A DNA stretch of 64,000 nucleotides from Spinacia oleracea (taxonomy: Eukaryota > Streptophyta > Magnoliopsida > Caryophyllales > Amaranthaceae), in assembly GCF_020520425.1 (NCBI RefSeq), contig NC_079488.1, forward strand, positions 89,447,285 through 89,511,284. The letters are read 5' to 3'. A program made the position numbers and the translations under genes. The notes beneath the pieces were generated by a model. It was not told the DNA's origin and searched no databases. It saw only the letters and a list, made by a program, of their open reading frames with translations. The first letter of the stretch is position 1. Each line of letters starts with the position of its first letter. This document shows positions 13,401 to 22,361 of this stretch, piece after piece.

Positions 13401-16400
13401 ATACTTGAACTACAAACTAAATCAAGTAGCCCTCGCAACAATTTGATGTTGGCCCCTGATTGCATCCCATCAAGCAGCATTATTGACAATAATAGAACTT
13501 CTGGTGAAAGCAATAGCTGTGGTGTAGAACTTGAGGAACCTAGCTACACAGCCAGTATTCTCTTCCCAGAATACATAACTGCTAATCGAAGTATGTTGGA
13601 TGAATCCTGTGAGTCAAATGCAGAAGTTCAATCAGAACATTTTGAAGAGGTGGAATATAACTTAACAGTCATGGATAATGATGCTATACTTGAGTTACAA
13701 ACTAAATCAAGTAGCCCTCGCAACAATTTGATGTTTGCCCCTGATTGCATCCCATCAAGCAGCATTATTGACGATAATAGAACTTCTGGTGAAAGCAATA
13801 GCTGTGGTGTAGATCAGAACAACAGTCAAAGAAGCATGAAGGAGCAGGTTGATGAAATAAATTTTGTTGCCAACGGAAAGTCTTTAAGAAAATGTGATGT
13901 GGATGACTCTGCTGTTCCAGTTTGCACAAATGGTGTCATGGCTGGTCAGGATACAATTTACAGTGATGGGGTAACAGGAAGCTGCAGTGCAAATTGCAGT
14001 GTAGCAGGTGGGTCAAAATACAAGCTTACAGACTGTGAACAAGATGAAGTAATATTTGATAAAATGTTGTCAACCATGAAGCTCAGTGAAAGTTCAGAAG
14101 TTCAAGACAAAGCTATTGAGGATGGTGATATGCAGCAAAGAAACTCCACAAACTCCATTCATGATACCAAAGACAGTTTTTCTGTTAACTTGGACGTGTT
14201 GAAGATGTCTAGTCATTGTGCTTCATCTTTACCAGAATTGTTGAATGGAGTTCCTGTTGATCATTTGTACAATTCGAATCTAGGTGAAGGACAATCCCAG
14301 TTCGTCAGACATAAAATATCTGGTAACTGTGCTTCTGTTCTTGGTGCTTCAACAGCCTATAATCAATGCACAGAAATTACTAAAAACACAAGCTCTGTAG
14401 CTGACAAGCAGCAGGTCTCGAATAATATATTGCTTGTCAAGGAAATGATGCTCCAGAGTAATGAGGCAGATTCGCATTACAGTATATTGCCACTGGACAG
14501 TTCTTTCACAATAAGTCATGTGAACAACAGCACGGAGGAAGTTAAGGAACAAATTGATTTGCATAGCTGTCTCTCCAATGATGGCGATGATTCTACTCTT
14601 CAAACTACTCATCGAGGATTTCAAACATCTGTGATGAGAAGCAAGGATCAGGTTGCAATTTCTGTAACCATTCCTGTTCCAGAAGAATCTTTATGTCCGG
14701 TTAATAAACATGAAATATCACCTAAAGCTGTTTTGATGAGAGAAACTCTTGAAGAGTGCATTGAACCTGGAGAACCTGGGTGCCATCTCTCACCAAGAGA
14801 AGCTAGGATGAAAGTTTCCCAATATGTTGATAGTTTGATTGATGAAAGTGCATACAATAATATAGATGCCGAGGATGCAGAGTAAGTATCATAGAGTTTT
14901 TGACGCCTTGTACATTTTTATTTCCAGAACCACAACTGACTGGTCCAATGTTCAGGAGGACAGATGATAAAAAAATGACGAGACCACCACCAAATGTTGT
15001 TCCATTCTCAGATGAGTGGCTTGCTGCTATTGAATCTGCTGGAGAGGTAAACCATTCTTTTGTAAATTTAGACCTGGAAATAAGTTATATCAGGCATGGG
15101 AGATTTGTCAGTCATGGCGACCGCCGACCAGTGATACGGTTACACATTCGTCTTCCACGATTTACGTATTCATTGCAGTTTTTTCGAAAAATTTCATTTA
15201 GCTGTCACAGTTTCTGTAACATGTATTTATAGCTAGTAGTTTTAATCAATAACTATCTTGTCATTTCGAGATTCCAGATAGGGAATCTTCCACGTATAAA
15301 ATACACCAAAGTACCCGTGTGGTTTAATTTAGTATCATGGTTAACTTTTCGGTTAAACCTTCTTTATATATATGTATTTGTTTTGAACCCTTTTTCCTTC
15401 TTCTTCCTACTTTTTTTACATTGCTCTTTCTCGTGCTGGTACATGTTTGGGGGTTTAAAAATATTTATGTTTTTGCTCTCTTTTTCTTTGTTGACAATTT
15501 TGGAAACCCAACGTAGATCGGGGTATTCAGGCTGTTTGGAACAAAATGTGGCTTGTCCCAAAACTATATTTTTTGCGGGTTGATCAGTTCAAACACGACA
15601 AGTTTTAACTTTTTCTGTAAATTCCTATAAATTTGTAAATAGCAGGATTGTTAGAAAATATTTAACATACCAGGAGTACAACATAGGCTTCCCCAGGTCC
15701 TTTATATGCTCTGGAGTTCAGTTGTATTTCTAAACAGAAAGTATATTATATGTGAAACAACAACGAGAAGGTCCTTGTTTTCTACTTTTCTGTTTGTCTC
15801 TGCAAGGGGACACTTGATCCATCTTCAACTCTCTCTCAAATTTTTTCCATGTTATCCTGAATCATATGCTGCTTCATTGTGGCAGGAAATTTTGACGTTG
15901 AAGACTGGTGCTGTAAAACATTCACCTCCAGACAAGTCAGTACATGAACCTAGTCCATGGTCTCCGGTATGAGTCTCCTGATTGATGCCTCTTTATTTAC
16001 CATGCAAATATATGACGTTTGGTGTTTTTTTATTACATCATGCCACTATCATGGTATGTCAAGTCATTGGCAATATAATGAGTAGGTGTCCGACATGGTG
16101 CTTGGCCTCATCTGCGTTCTAATTTCTCAGTGTACTACTCTACCAATGCTTGCATAACGTTTCTATTCTTTACTACTTGGTTCATTTTCATCCTGTAGCA
16201 GATTGATCAAAGAATTGAAAACAGATGTAGCTATCTCACCCTAATGAAACTGTACCTTAAAAGCATGCATTGGTAGAGTGTTTTCAATCATATTACTCTT
16301 AAACTGTACCTTAATGAGTTGAAATCATTAAGGGAGTGTTTGGTTTGGTGTAAAACGTCTTCCTGGAAATTGATTTTCCCATTTTCAATCATATTCCGTT

Positions 16401-18969
16401 GTTTGTTATGGCAGGGGTTGTAAAACAATTTTCCAATAATTATCTCAAAGTTCATTTCCATTTGAAAGGAAGGGAAATTACTCTTCCACTCTTCCACTTT
16501 TCCTTCTTACCTCTCTCTTCTCTCCTCTCTTCCCATCAATTCTCATCTATCTACTTCTTTTTCCCCTTTTCTATTAACTTTTTGTAAGTAACCAAACAAA
16601 GGAAAACAATTTTGAAAATGTTTCCCATGGGAAATCATTTTTACTAAAATGTTTTCCGCCAAACCAAACCGAGCCTGCTTTGCTGCCTTTGCATCTATAT
16701 TTCCGCTTATGTAACATCCTGCCACCCTGGCACAAAATTTGAGAAGCTACCGCACTTCGTCTGGGATCATTTCTCATGATTGGCAGCTCAATAATTGGCA
16801 AAATGGCTACCAAAGGACTAGTGAGTTACGTATAGAATAAAATAATTTCACTTCTAACATCTTGTGTATAAGTAAGCTTAACACCTTGAGGCTTGAGCAT
16901 TTTATAAGAAATACTTCGACTGACACCCTTTTAACCGCATCAAAGAAAATTTGATGGATGGAGTCACCTAGGGCCAACCACTGAACCCCTTCAACTTGAA
17001 GCATATTCCTCCACTTTGAGTCATTCCCACAATCCGTCAACACAATCCCTCTTTAAACAGTAATTGTATTTGACCAAAGTTGGACTAAAGCTGAAATCTT
17101 GCCTAATCTATTCTCTCTACGATTCCTGAAAATTGTTCTCTATGCAAAGTATATCAAAACACTTTTGTCAAACTTCAGTTTCTCTAATTTGTGGTGTCCT
17201 TTCTATGCTTATTCCACTGAGAAGACACACCTTTTCAAACCGAGAGTTGTCTCCAATGTCATTTAGTAACCTGAATGGTCTACCCCTACCCATACAGATA
17301 AAAGATAAAACTGTCTGATATCGATGAACTGAAATAATCCATCTCCACGTCAGAAACTTGGGTCCATTGAAAATTTACTCAGTTCCCTGTCTATTTGATT
17401 TGAAATTCTATCATCTTTATTACCTTTTTTTATACCAAGAAGAGTAAAAATCCCAACTCTTGATCCTGATAAGGCCAATTGTGTCCACAGTTACCCAAAA
17501 GTCTTTTAGTTGTACAAGGTGTCAGGAGCTTCATTGATCCTATCTTCATGATACAATAAGGAGTTGAAATCTCCAGCCGAACCTGATGTACCATAGTAGC
17601 TATTTTCTTCAGCTCCTCCCATAAGCCTTTCCTGTCTTTAATTATAATGAAAATCATAGATGGCAGTATACTACATAGAGGACTTCCCCAATTCGTGATC
17701 TGCCAAATATTTTCTTAAGTTTTTAATTTTTATGTTGCTTCACTCTAATTTCTAGAATTGCAATAGCATATACTTCGTACATGATGAATAGCTAGGAAAA
17801 TGCTTCAGTTTCTTCTTTTTTTGTCTTTTTTTTTTTTTTTTTAAGTTCTTCAAACCATTAATATCCATGCATACCTTCAACCGCTAAATGTTACATTTAG
17901 AAATACTAGTAACCTCATTACCAAAATGGTAATTGAATTTTAGAACCAATATCTGGCCATTAAGATCTTCTAACAGGAATGTAGGATAGGCTTAAGAAGT
18001 GGTTTGGTAACATCCATCTTAATCAAAATTCTAGAGAAATAAAACTTGAAGTGAAAGTGTATGTATCAGCGTACAAAGGTTCTCCTAGGAGGCTTCCATT
18101 TCTACTGAATGAGTTGGTGCTCCAATTGACAGTACAACCAGAGGGGAATAGCTCGCTTAATTATATTCAGTGGAAGTAGAAGTTCAAGGTCCAAGAATTA
18201 GCAATAGCCAGTTTCCTATAGAAAGCACGTGATCCAGCATATAAGATTTCATCCTGCTAGCCTCGGGTGATAAATGTGTTACAAAGTAGCCTTAATCTTA
18301 CAAATACAATTGTGCATTCAGCAATATATCTGTTTATGGCAACAATGTTGGAGCTTACCCACAATGTAAAGAGTCATGGTTGAAGACCATTTCTAGAGAT
18401 TTTGATCCCTGGAATTTTGTCCTTGTCAGGATTAGTATTTTTAGTAATTTCTGCCCATTTCCAGTTTATCCTTTATTTCTTTCAAGATTGACCTGTACAT
18501 ACCTCATAAGACTCTGAATAACTCGAAACCTCCTTGCTGCATGGGTTAAATTGCGGAGAATAGAATTTAAGAACACTTATCTCCTTCCATGGGATTAACC
18601 AATTGAATCTTCCACCTCCTTAAGCTCTTTTGCAACTTATTGTCACTATTAACCATTTGACGATTATGAACAAAATCAAGAGAAGTCATGCTTGGATACT
18701 TCAACAGTTCAACTCGAAAAAGCCACAATGGCTGTTTTAAGAAAGGCTTAAACATTTTTAGAATCTACTCTTTTTATATTTCCTCTTCTTCTTACAGGTT
18801 GATTATACCTTAGTGGTGCATCCTTTAGACTAAAGATGATTGATTTTATTTTACAAGGACCTTTGAAACTATTCTTACACTTTTTTTGTGTTGATTTTAG
18901 GTGAAACGGACGATTGGACCTTTCGACTGCACTAAGTACACAAACACTCAACCTGATAACATCAATTAG
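4475..18969 (+). CDS. Gene 1: plant-specific Ser-rich protein of unknown function, 11 exons
   Basis: Proposed exons: 4475-4643, 10994-11194, 11288-11535, 11637-11720, 11826-11991, 12188-12306, 12416-12682, 12801-14881, 14956-15046, 15886-15966 and 18901-18969. They give about 1,191 residues, and all borders are GT-AG with matching phases. The start is the first ATG of a frame ([12 protein letters not shown]) that joins exon 2 in phase. Short conserved-looking motifs stand out in an otherwise low-complexity, serine-rich chain: [17 protein letters not shown] across exons 2/3, [13 protein letters not shown] at the end of exon 7, and [20 protein letters not shown] at the C terminus. I recognise this as a family of plant proteins but cannot name a function. 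There is no catalytic domain, signal peptide or membrane segment. Exon 8 carries a 95-codon tandem duplication. The exon 8/9 junction is problematic: the acceptor with the better pyrimidine tract (exon from 14928) shifts the frame, while the one used here keeps it. Introns 1 and 10 hold transposons. Confidence 0.8.
5525..5782 (-). repeat. Copia 3' LTR
   Basis: 258 bp, the pair of 10699-10959. It is bounded by TTTAT on the outside and by the polypurine tract on the inside. The minus-strand 5' end reads TATTAAGAG rather than the usual TG. Confidence 0.9.
6009..6701 (-). pseudogene. Copia reverse transcriptase (C-terminal part) and RNase H
   Basis: 6279-6701 carries the RT end ([16 protein letters not shown], then LLKDYGMLD, then [15 protein letters not shown]). 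6009-6272 carries RNase H ([31 protein letters not shown]). The frame shifts between the two segments. The N-terminal RT half with the YVDD active site is missing; the sequence jumps from the integrase-RT linker (about 6781) straight into the thumb region, so a deletion of several hundred bases is inferred. Confidence 0.9.
6781..7795 (-). pseudogene. Copia integrase C-terminal part and linker
   Basis: Minus-strand translation in changing frames gives [17 protein letters not shown], then KTPFESYL, then [14 protein letters not shown], then [16 protein letters not shown] and [13 protein letters not shown], all integrase-region motifs of copia polyproteins. 6781-7035 is the Pro/Thr-rich linker that precedes RT. 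Several stops are present. The upstream integrase zinc-binding part is separated from this piece by the two nested elements at about 7800-8828. Confidence 0.85.
7800..8262. mobile_element. Dispersed repeat nested in the copia integrase (MITE-like)
   Basis: This block interrupts the integrase sequence. Its ends are imperfectly inverted (ATGTTGTCACAGATATTGG on the left against ATGTTGTCGCGATCTCGG read inward from the right). About 250 bp of its right part matches the segment at about 56555-56800 in the ADT gene. The exact ends and target duplication could not be fixed. Confidence 0.6.
8281..8828. mobile_element. hAT-like MITE rich in GACCCGA words, nested in the copia element
   Basis: The termini TAGACCTGTCAAA and TTTGACAGGTCTA are inverted repeats, flanked by the 8-bp duplication CTCTTGAC (8273-8280 and 8829-8836). 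Both arms contain many copies of ACCCGAACCCGA and AACCCGACCCG, so the arms can pair. An 8-bp target duplication fits the hAT superfamily. It has no coding capacity. Confidence 0.85.
8838..9722 (-). pseudogene. Copia protease and GAG-pre-integrase segment
   Basis: 9156-9722 contains a degenerate zinc-knuckle region and the aspartic protease motif [11 protein letters not shown]. 8838-9113 contains the GAG-pre-integrase motif [14 protein letters not shown]. Frameshifts separate the pieces. Confidence 0.85.
9731..10470 (-). pseudogene. Copia gag
   Basis: From 10470 downward the minus strand reads [19 protein letters not shown], then [14 protein letters not shown], then [11 protein letters not shown]; 10015-9731 reads [19 protein letters not shown] and [15 protein letters not shown]. 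These are the gag (DUF4219/UBN2 type) motifs of plant copia elements. Stops and frameshifts occur in the N-terminal half. Confidence 0.85.
10699..10959 (-). repeat. Copia 5' LTR
   Basis: 261 bp, the pair of 5525-5782. The tRNA-Met primer site at 10687-10698 lies directly on its inner side, and TTTAT follows on the outer side. Confidence 0.9.
13241..13810 (+). repeat. In-frame tandem duplication, 2 x 285 bp, in exon 8 of gene 1
   Basis: Copies 13241-13525 and 13526-13810 are nearly identical, with only a handful of substitutions. Each encodes 95 residues beginning [18 protein letters not shown]. The reading frame is kept through both copies. Confidence 0.97.
16332..16674. mobile_element. MITE with GTTTGGTTTGG termini in gene 1 intron 10
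   Basis: The left end GTGTTTGGTTTGGTGTAAAA and the right end TTTTCCGCCAAACCAAACC are inverted repeats, continued inward by GGAAA/TTTCC-rich stretches. The superfamily was not determined and no clear target duplication was found. Confidence 0.6.
16800..18200 (-). mobile_element. LINE (L1-type) remnant in gene 1 intron 10
   Basis: On the minus strand, in LINE order from right to left: an ORF1-like stretch ([10 protein letters not shown], then [13 protein letters not shown], about 17930-18150), an endonuclease fragment ([17 protein letters not shown], 17430-17657) and the region before reverse transcriptase ([18 protein letters not shown], 16807-17043). Stops and frameshifts occur throughout. 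It is antisense to the gene. An open stretch at 18567-18755 may be more of ORF1 but carries no motif I recognise. Confidence 0.7.
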
Positions 18970-19369
18970 GATTTGTTTGTGGGCTTAAATCTTTGTTGTT
19001 AATTCGCCCTCTTTGAAAACTAAGAATGTACAATGTGCTAAGTACTTTTCTACTCCACGTTTAAAATAGTTGACTTTCTTTGACACTACATTCCCTCACA
19101 ATATTTAGTCGATTCCAGTGTCTCCGGATTATTGGATTACATATTTATCTCTCAAAAATTACGCCCTTTTCCTTTTTGTATGTCTTACAAACATAACCTT
19201 TATTTCATTCTATCTCGATACATTTTTTCTTTTTCTAAATGCGAAAGTTATACGGAAGTTAGACAAGTCTTCTCCTAAGACCGCAACCTAACTTATCTAA
19301 ATAAACAAAGTAATAAAACTTGTTGTCTATGACTCTACGTAAGGGTCAATATTTTGATGTGTCCTGAAC

Positions 19370-20400
19370 TTAATGACCTAAGTATGTAACATAATCCGCC
19401 GCTCGATTGGCTTTCCGATACACATGACGAGAATCAACTTTTTCAAAGTGAGATAACAACTTGATATCATCCATTAGCAAATGAATCTTTCAGGGACAAT
19501 TTGATTTATCCTGCAAAAGATTAATAATTAATAAGTTATCACCTTCAATGAAAATATGACGAATATTATGCTCCATAGTTAGCAACAGGCTGTTGGGGAT
19601 AGCAATTTCTTATGCAAGAAACGAAGACAATTTGCCAAGATTGTAAGTACGACTAATGATATTGTTACCCAGATTATCTCTAATTACAACACCGGATGAT
19701 CCTGAGTTGTTGCGAACAAAACCGTCAAAATTAATTTTAACAGAACTAGGGGTCGGGGGTGATCATGCAACACGGGTAGTTTTAGGATCATGAGGAGTAT
19801 AAGTACTAGGAGTACAATTATCCAACGAATCAAAACAAGTACGAATTTCCCATTCCTTAAACAATTTTAAAGCACGAGTATAAGTAGTCGTAGAAGAAAC
19901 AAGAGTTTGTCTAAAAATAAGGTTATTACGGGTCTTCCAAATACTCCTAAGTGAATTAATAATCATTTTAGCAGGAAGGTTAAAATTAATTACAACGAAG
20001 GTTGCTAAAAGAGCAAGAATAGTAGTCATGAACACGATTTCCCACCCATCGGACAACTGTATTAGCATCCCAATATTTTTTAGTGATTGGACACTGCAAA
20101 AATAAATGATCTTGTGATTCCACTTGATTAACACATAGGGGACAAACATTAGGAATGTCAATATTACGGTAAGCCAAATTGAGTGTGGTAGGAAGTCCTT
20201 TATGAAGTAATTGCCACACAAATATTTTGAGTTTTGGAGCAATGTCTAGCTTCCCAATTCAAGAGAATTCCCATTTAGAAGTAGAAGAAAAATGATGTGC
20301 AAGTCAAGTCGCAGATTTAAAAGTAAATTCCCCATTATTTGAAAAACCTTAACAAGGTTCATCTGGTAAGTCATTCATAGGTAAAGGGATAAGTCTATAG
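19370..20400 (-). mobile_element. LINE-derived 3' fragment: zf-RVT and RNase H domains
   Basis: The minus strand encodes a zf-RVT domain (LLHKGLPTTLNLAYRN, then VCPLC, then ESQDHLFLQCPI, 19986-20219) followed by SIWKTRNNLIF (about 19920) and an RNase H segment (VKINFDGFVRNNSGSSGVVI, about 19630-19740; then KVDSRHVYRKANRAADYV, about 19380-19440). This is the C-terminal end of a plant non-LTR retrotransposon. It begins about 400 bp downstream of gene 1. Stops are present. Confidence 0.8.
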
Positions 20401-20479
20401 CTTAAAACGTAGAAGTCTCAATTTGCTAAAAAAAAAATATAATTCTAGTTTTTTATTTAATTAGTGAATAAATACGAAA

Positions 20480-21125
20480 TAGTTTTGGTAATTAAGTGTT
20501 GAATTGAAATAATTATTCCGGAAATAAATTAATTAGACTTTTTCATTTTAATTCCGCACCATGGTGGAGACTTCTATTGTTTAAGCTTCTACTATGGCAA
20601 AAGTTTAAAATGAAGAAGTCTCTGCCATAGGAGAAGCTCAAAACGAAAAAGTCAAACTAATTTTTTTACATAGAATTTTATTTACTTTTATTCGATTGAA
20701 TTTGTAATTGATATTAGTTATTTATTTTGATTAATTTATTAATTATTTTAATATATTTATTTGATTAATTTATTAATATATTTTACACTAATTAAATAAA
20801 AATATTCTATTACATTTTTTGCATGAAGACTTCTATGTTTGAAGCTCCTACCACGGTAGAGACTTCTTTGTTTTAAGCTTCCACCATGGTATAAGCTCAA
20901 ACAACAGAAGTCTCCACCATGGTGCGAGCTTAAAACGAAAATGCCTACCTAATATTTTCCGGAATAGTTGTTTCAAGTTCAACAATAATTAAAATTGAAT
21001 TAATATGGAGACTTTTTCATTTTGAGCTTCCACCATGGTGGAGACTTTGCAGTTTGAGCTCCTACTATTGTACGAGCTTAAACTGCAGAAGTCTCTACCA
21101 TGGTGGAAGCTCAAACTGAAGAAGC
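20480..21125. repeat. Hairpin array built on ACCATGGTGG words
   Basis: At least seven copies of a word centred on CCATGG (near 20560, 20616, 20853, 20886, 20920, 21034 and 21098; some degenerate) are flanked by GAGACTTCT / AGAAGTCTC and TTTGAGCTTC / GAAGCTCAAA in alternating orientation. Each pair can fold into a hairpin. On a larger scale, ATTCCGGAAA near 20515 and TTCCGGAATA near 20955 are also inverted. AT-rich spacers lie between the words. Confidence 0.8.
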
Positions 21126-21486
21126 CTCTGTAAGTTTTACCGGACAAAAAAAATTACCTCTTAGGATGACGTGGATGTTCCCCCGAATGACTCGTACATG
21201 TAAGAATTTCGACGTATTTTTTCGCCGGAGATTTGCGTCGCCGGAAATTTCCCTCGTCGGAGTGGTGGATGCCCGGAATTTGGGTCGTCGAAGGTATGGC
21301 CGGAGTGGTGGCCGTCGGAATGTTGGAGGGTTGAAGGTGGGTGGTAAGATTGAAGGTAAGATGGTGAGTAAAAGTAAGGTGAGAGGTAAAACGCGAAGGG
21401 GTAAATATAGGAAGGGGTAGTTGTGACATTTAATAGGGCGGATGAGTATTAATGGGGCGGGGTTTAACGCTCCACCAAATTAATTA

Positions 21487-21859
21487 GGAAAAATCGACAC
21501 TGATAGTCCCAAGTATGGTCACTTCTCTTTAAAAGGTCCCCACTTTTGATTATCCTAAAGTGGTCTCAACTTTGAGGTTTGTTTTCCCAGAATGGTCCTT
21601 TAACTTAATTAAACTGTTAATTAATTAAGTTGATTTAAGCATATCATACTATTACTCTAACTTCATTTAACCAATAAAAATATGATTATTGCATGAGACA
21701 TATGAGTCTTAATTAAGTTATATAACACTTAATTTAACTAAGGGATTGGACCATTTTTTAAAAGGACTCTCTATAGTTGAGACCACTCAAAGATAATCAA
21801 AAGTTGAGACATTTTAATGTGAATCGGCCATAATTGAGAGCGATAATATCAATTTTTCC
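21487..21859. mobile_element. MITE with about 110-bp imperfect terminal inverted repeats
   Basis: The left end GGAAAAATCGACACTGATAG and the right end, read inward as GGAAAAATTGATATTATCG, are followed on both sides by matching blocks (CAACTTTTGATTATC, GGTCTCAACT). No target duplication was recognised and there is no coding content. Confidence 0.7.
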
Positions 21860-22361
21860 TTCTCTTTATTAAGTATACTTTTAGCCTAGGAACTACGTTT
21901 CTAAGCCATTTGCTGACATGCGTGCATATCTACAAATATAGGAGTGATTCTTTTTACGGAAATTTCATGAAATACCCCCGAGTTTTGCCATAATTCACAA
22001 AACGCCCATCAAGTTTCAATAATTCATAAAATACCCCCACGAATGACTTAATACCCCAAGTACCCTTCCATGACGTCATCATCCTCATAATCAACCAATT
22101 ACGATCTAATTACCTACATAATCCCTAATTAACCCTCCTAATCCCTAATTACCCACCTAATTCCCCATTAACCCACCCATTAACCCATTAACCCACCCAT
22201 TTCTTTTTCTTTTCTCTCTCCCTTTCCTACTTCACTGCTTTCACCATCTTCACTATCATCATCTTCATCCTCCTCACTAAATTCAAATTTCAATTTCTAA
22301 TTGGGAAACAAATTAGGCTAGGGATTTTCGCGCAAATTAGAGCAGTGAAAACGTAACCTTT

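Noticed and set aside
21100-21429. Open frames of 106 (+) and 91 (-) codons after the hairpin array
   Set aside because: Basic Gly/Arg-rich and Thr/Pro-rich translations of biased sequence, with no homology recognised and no clear gene structure.
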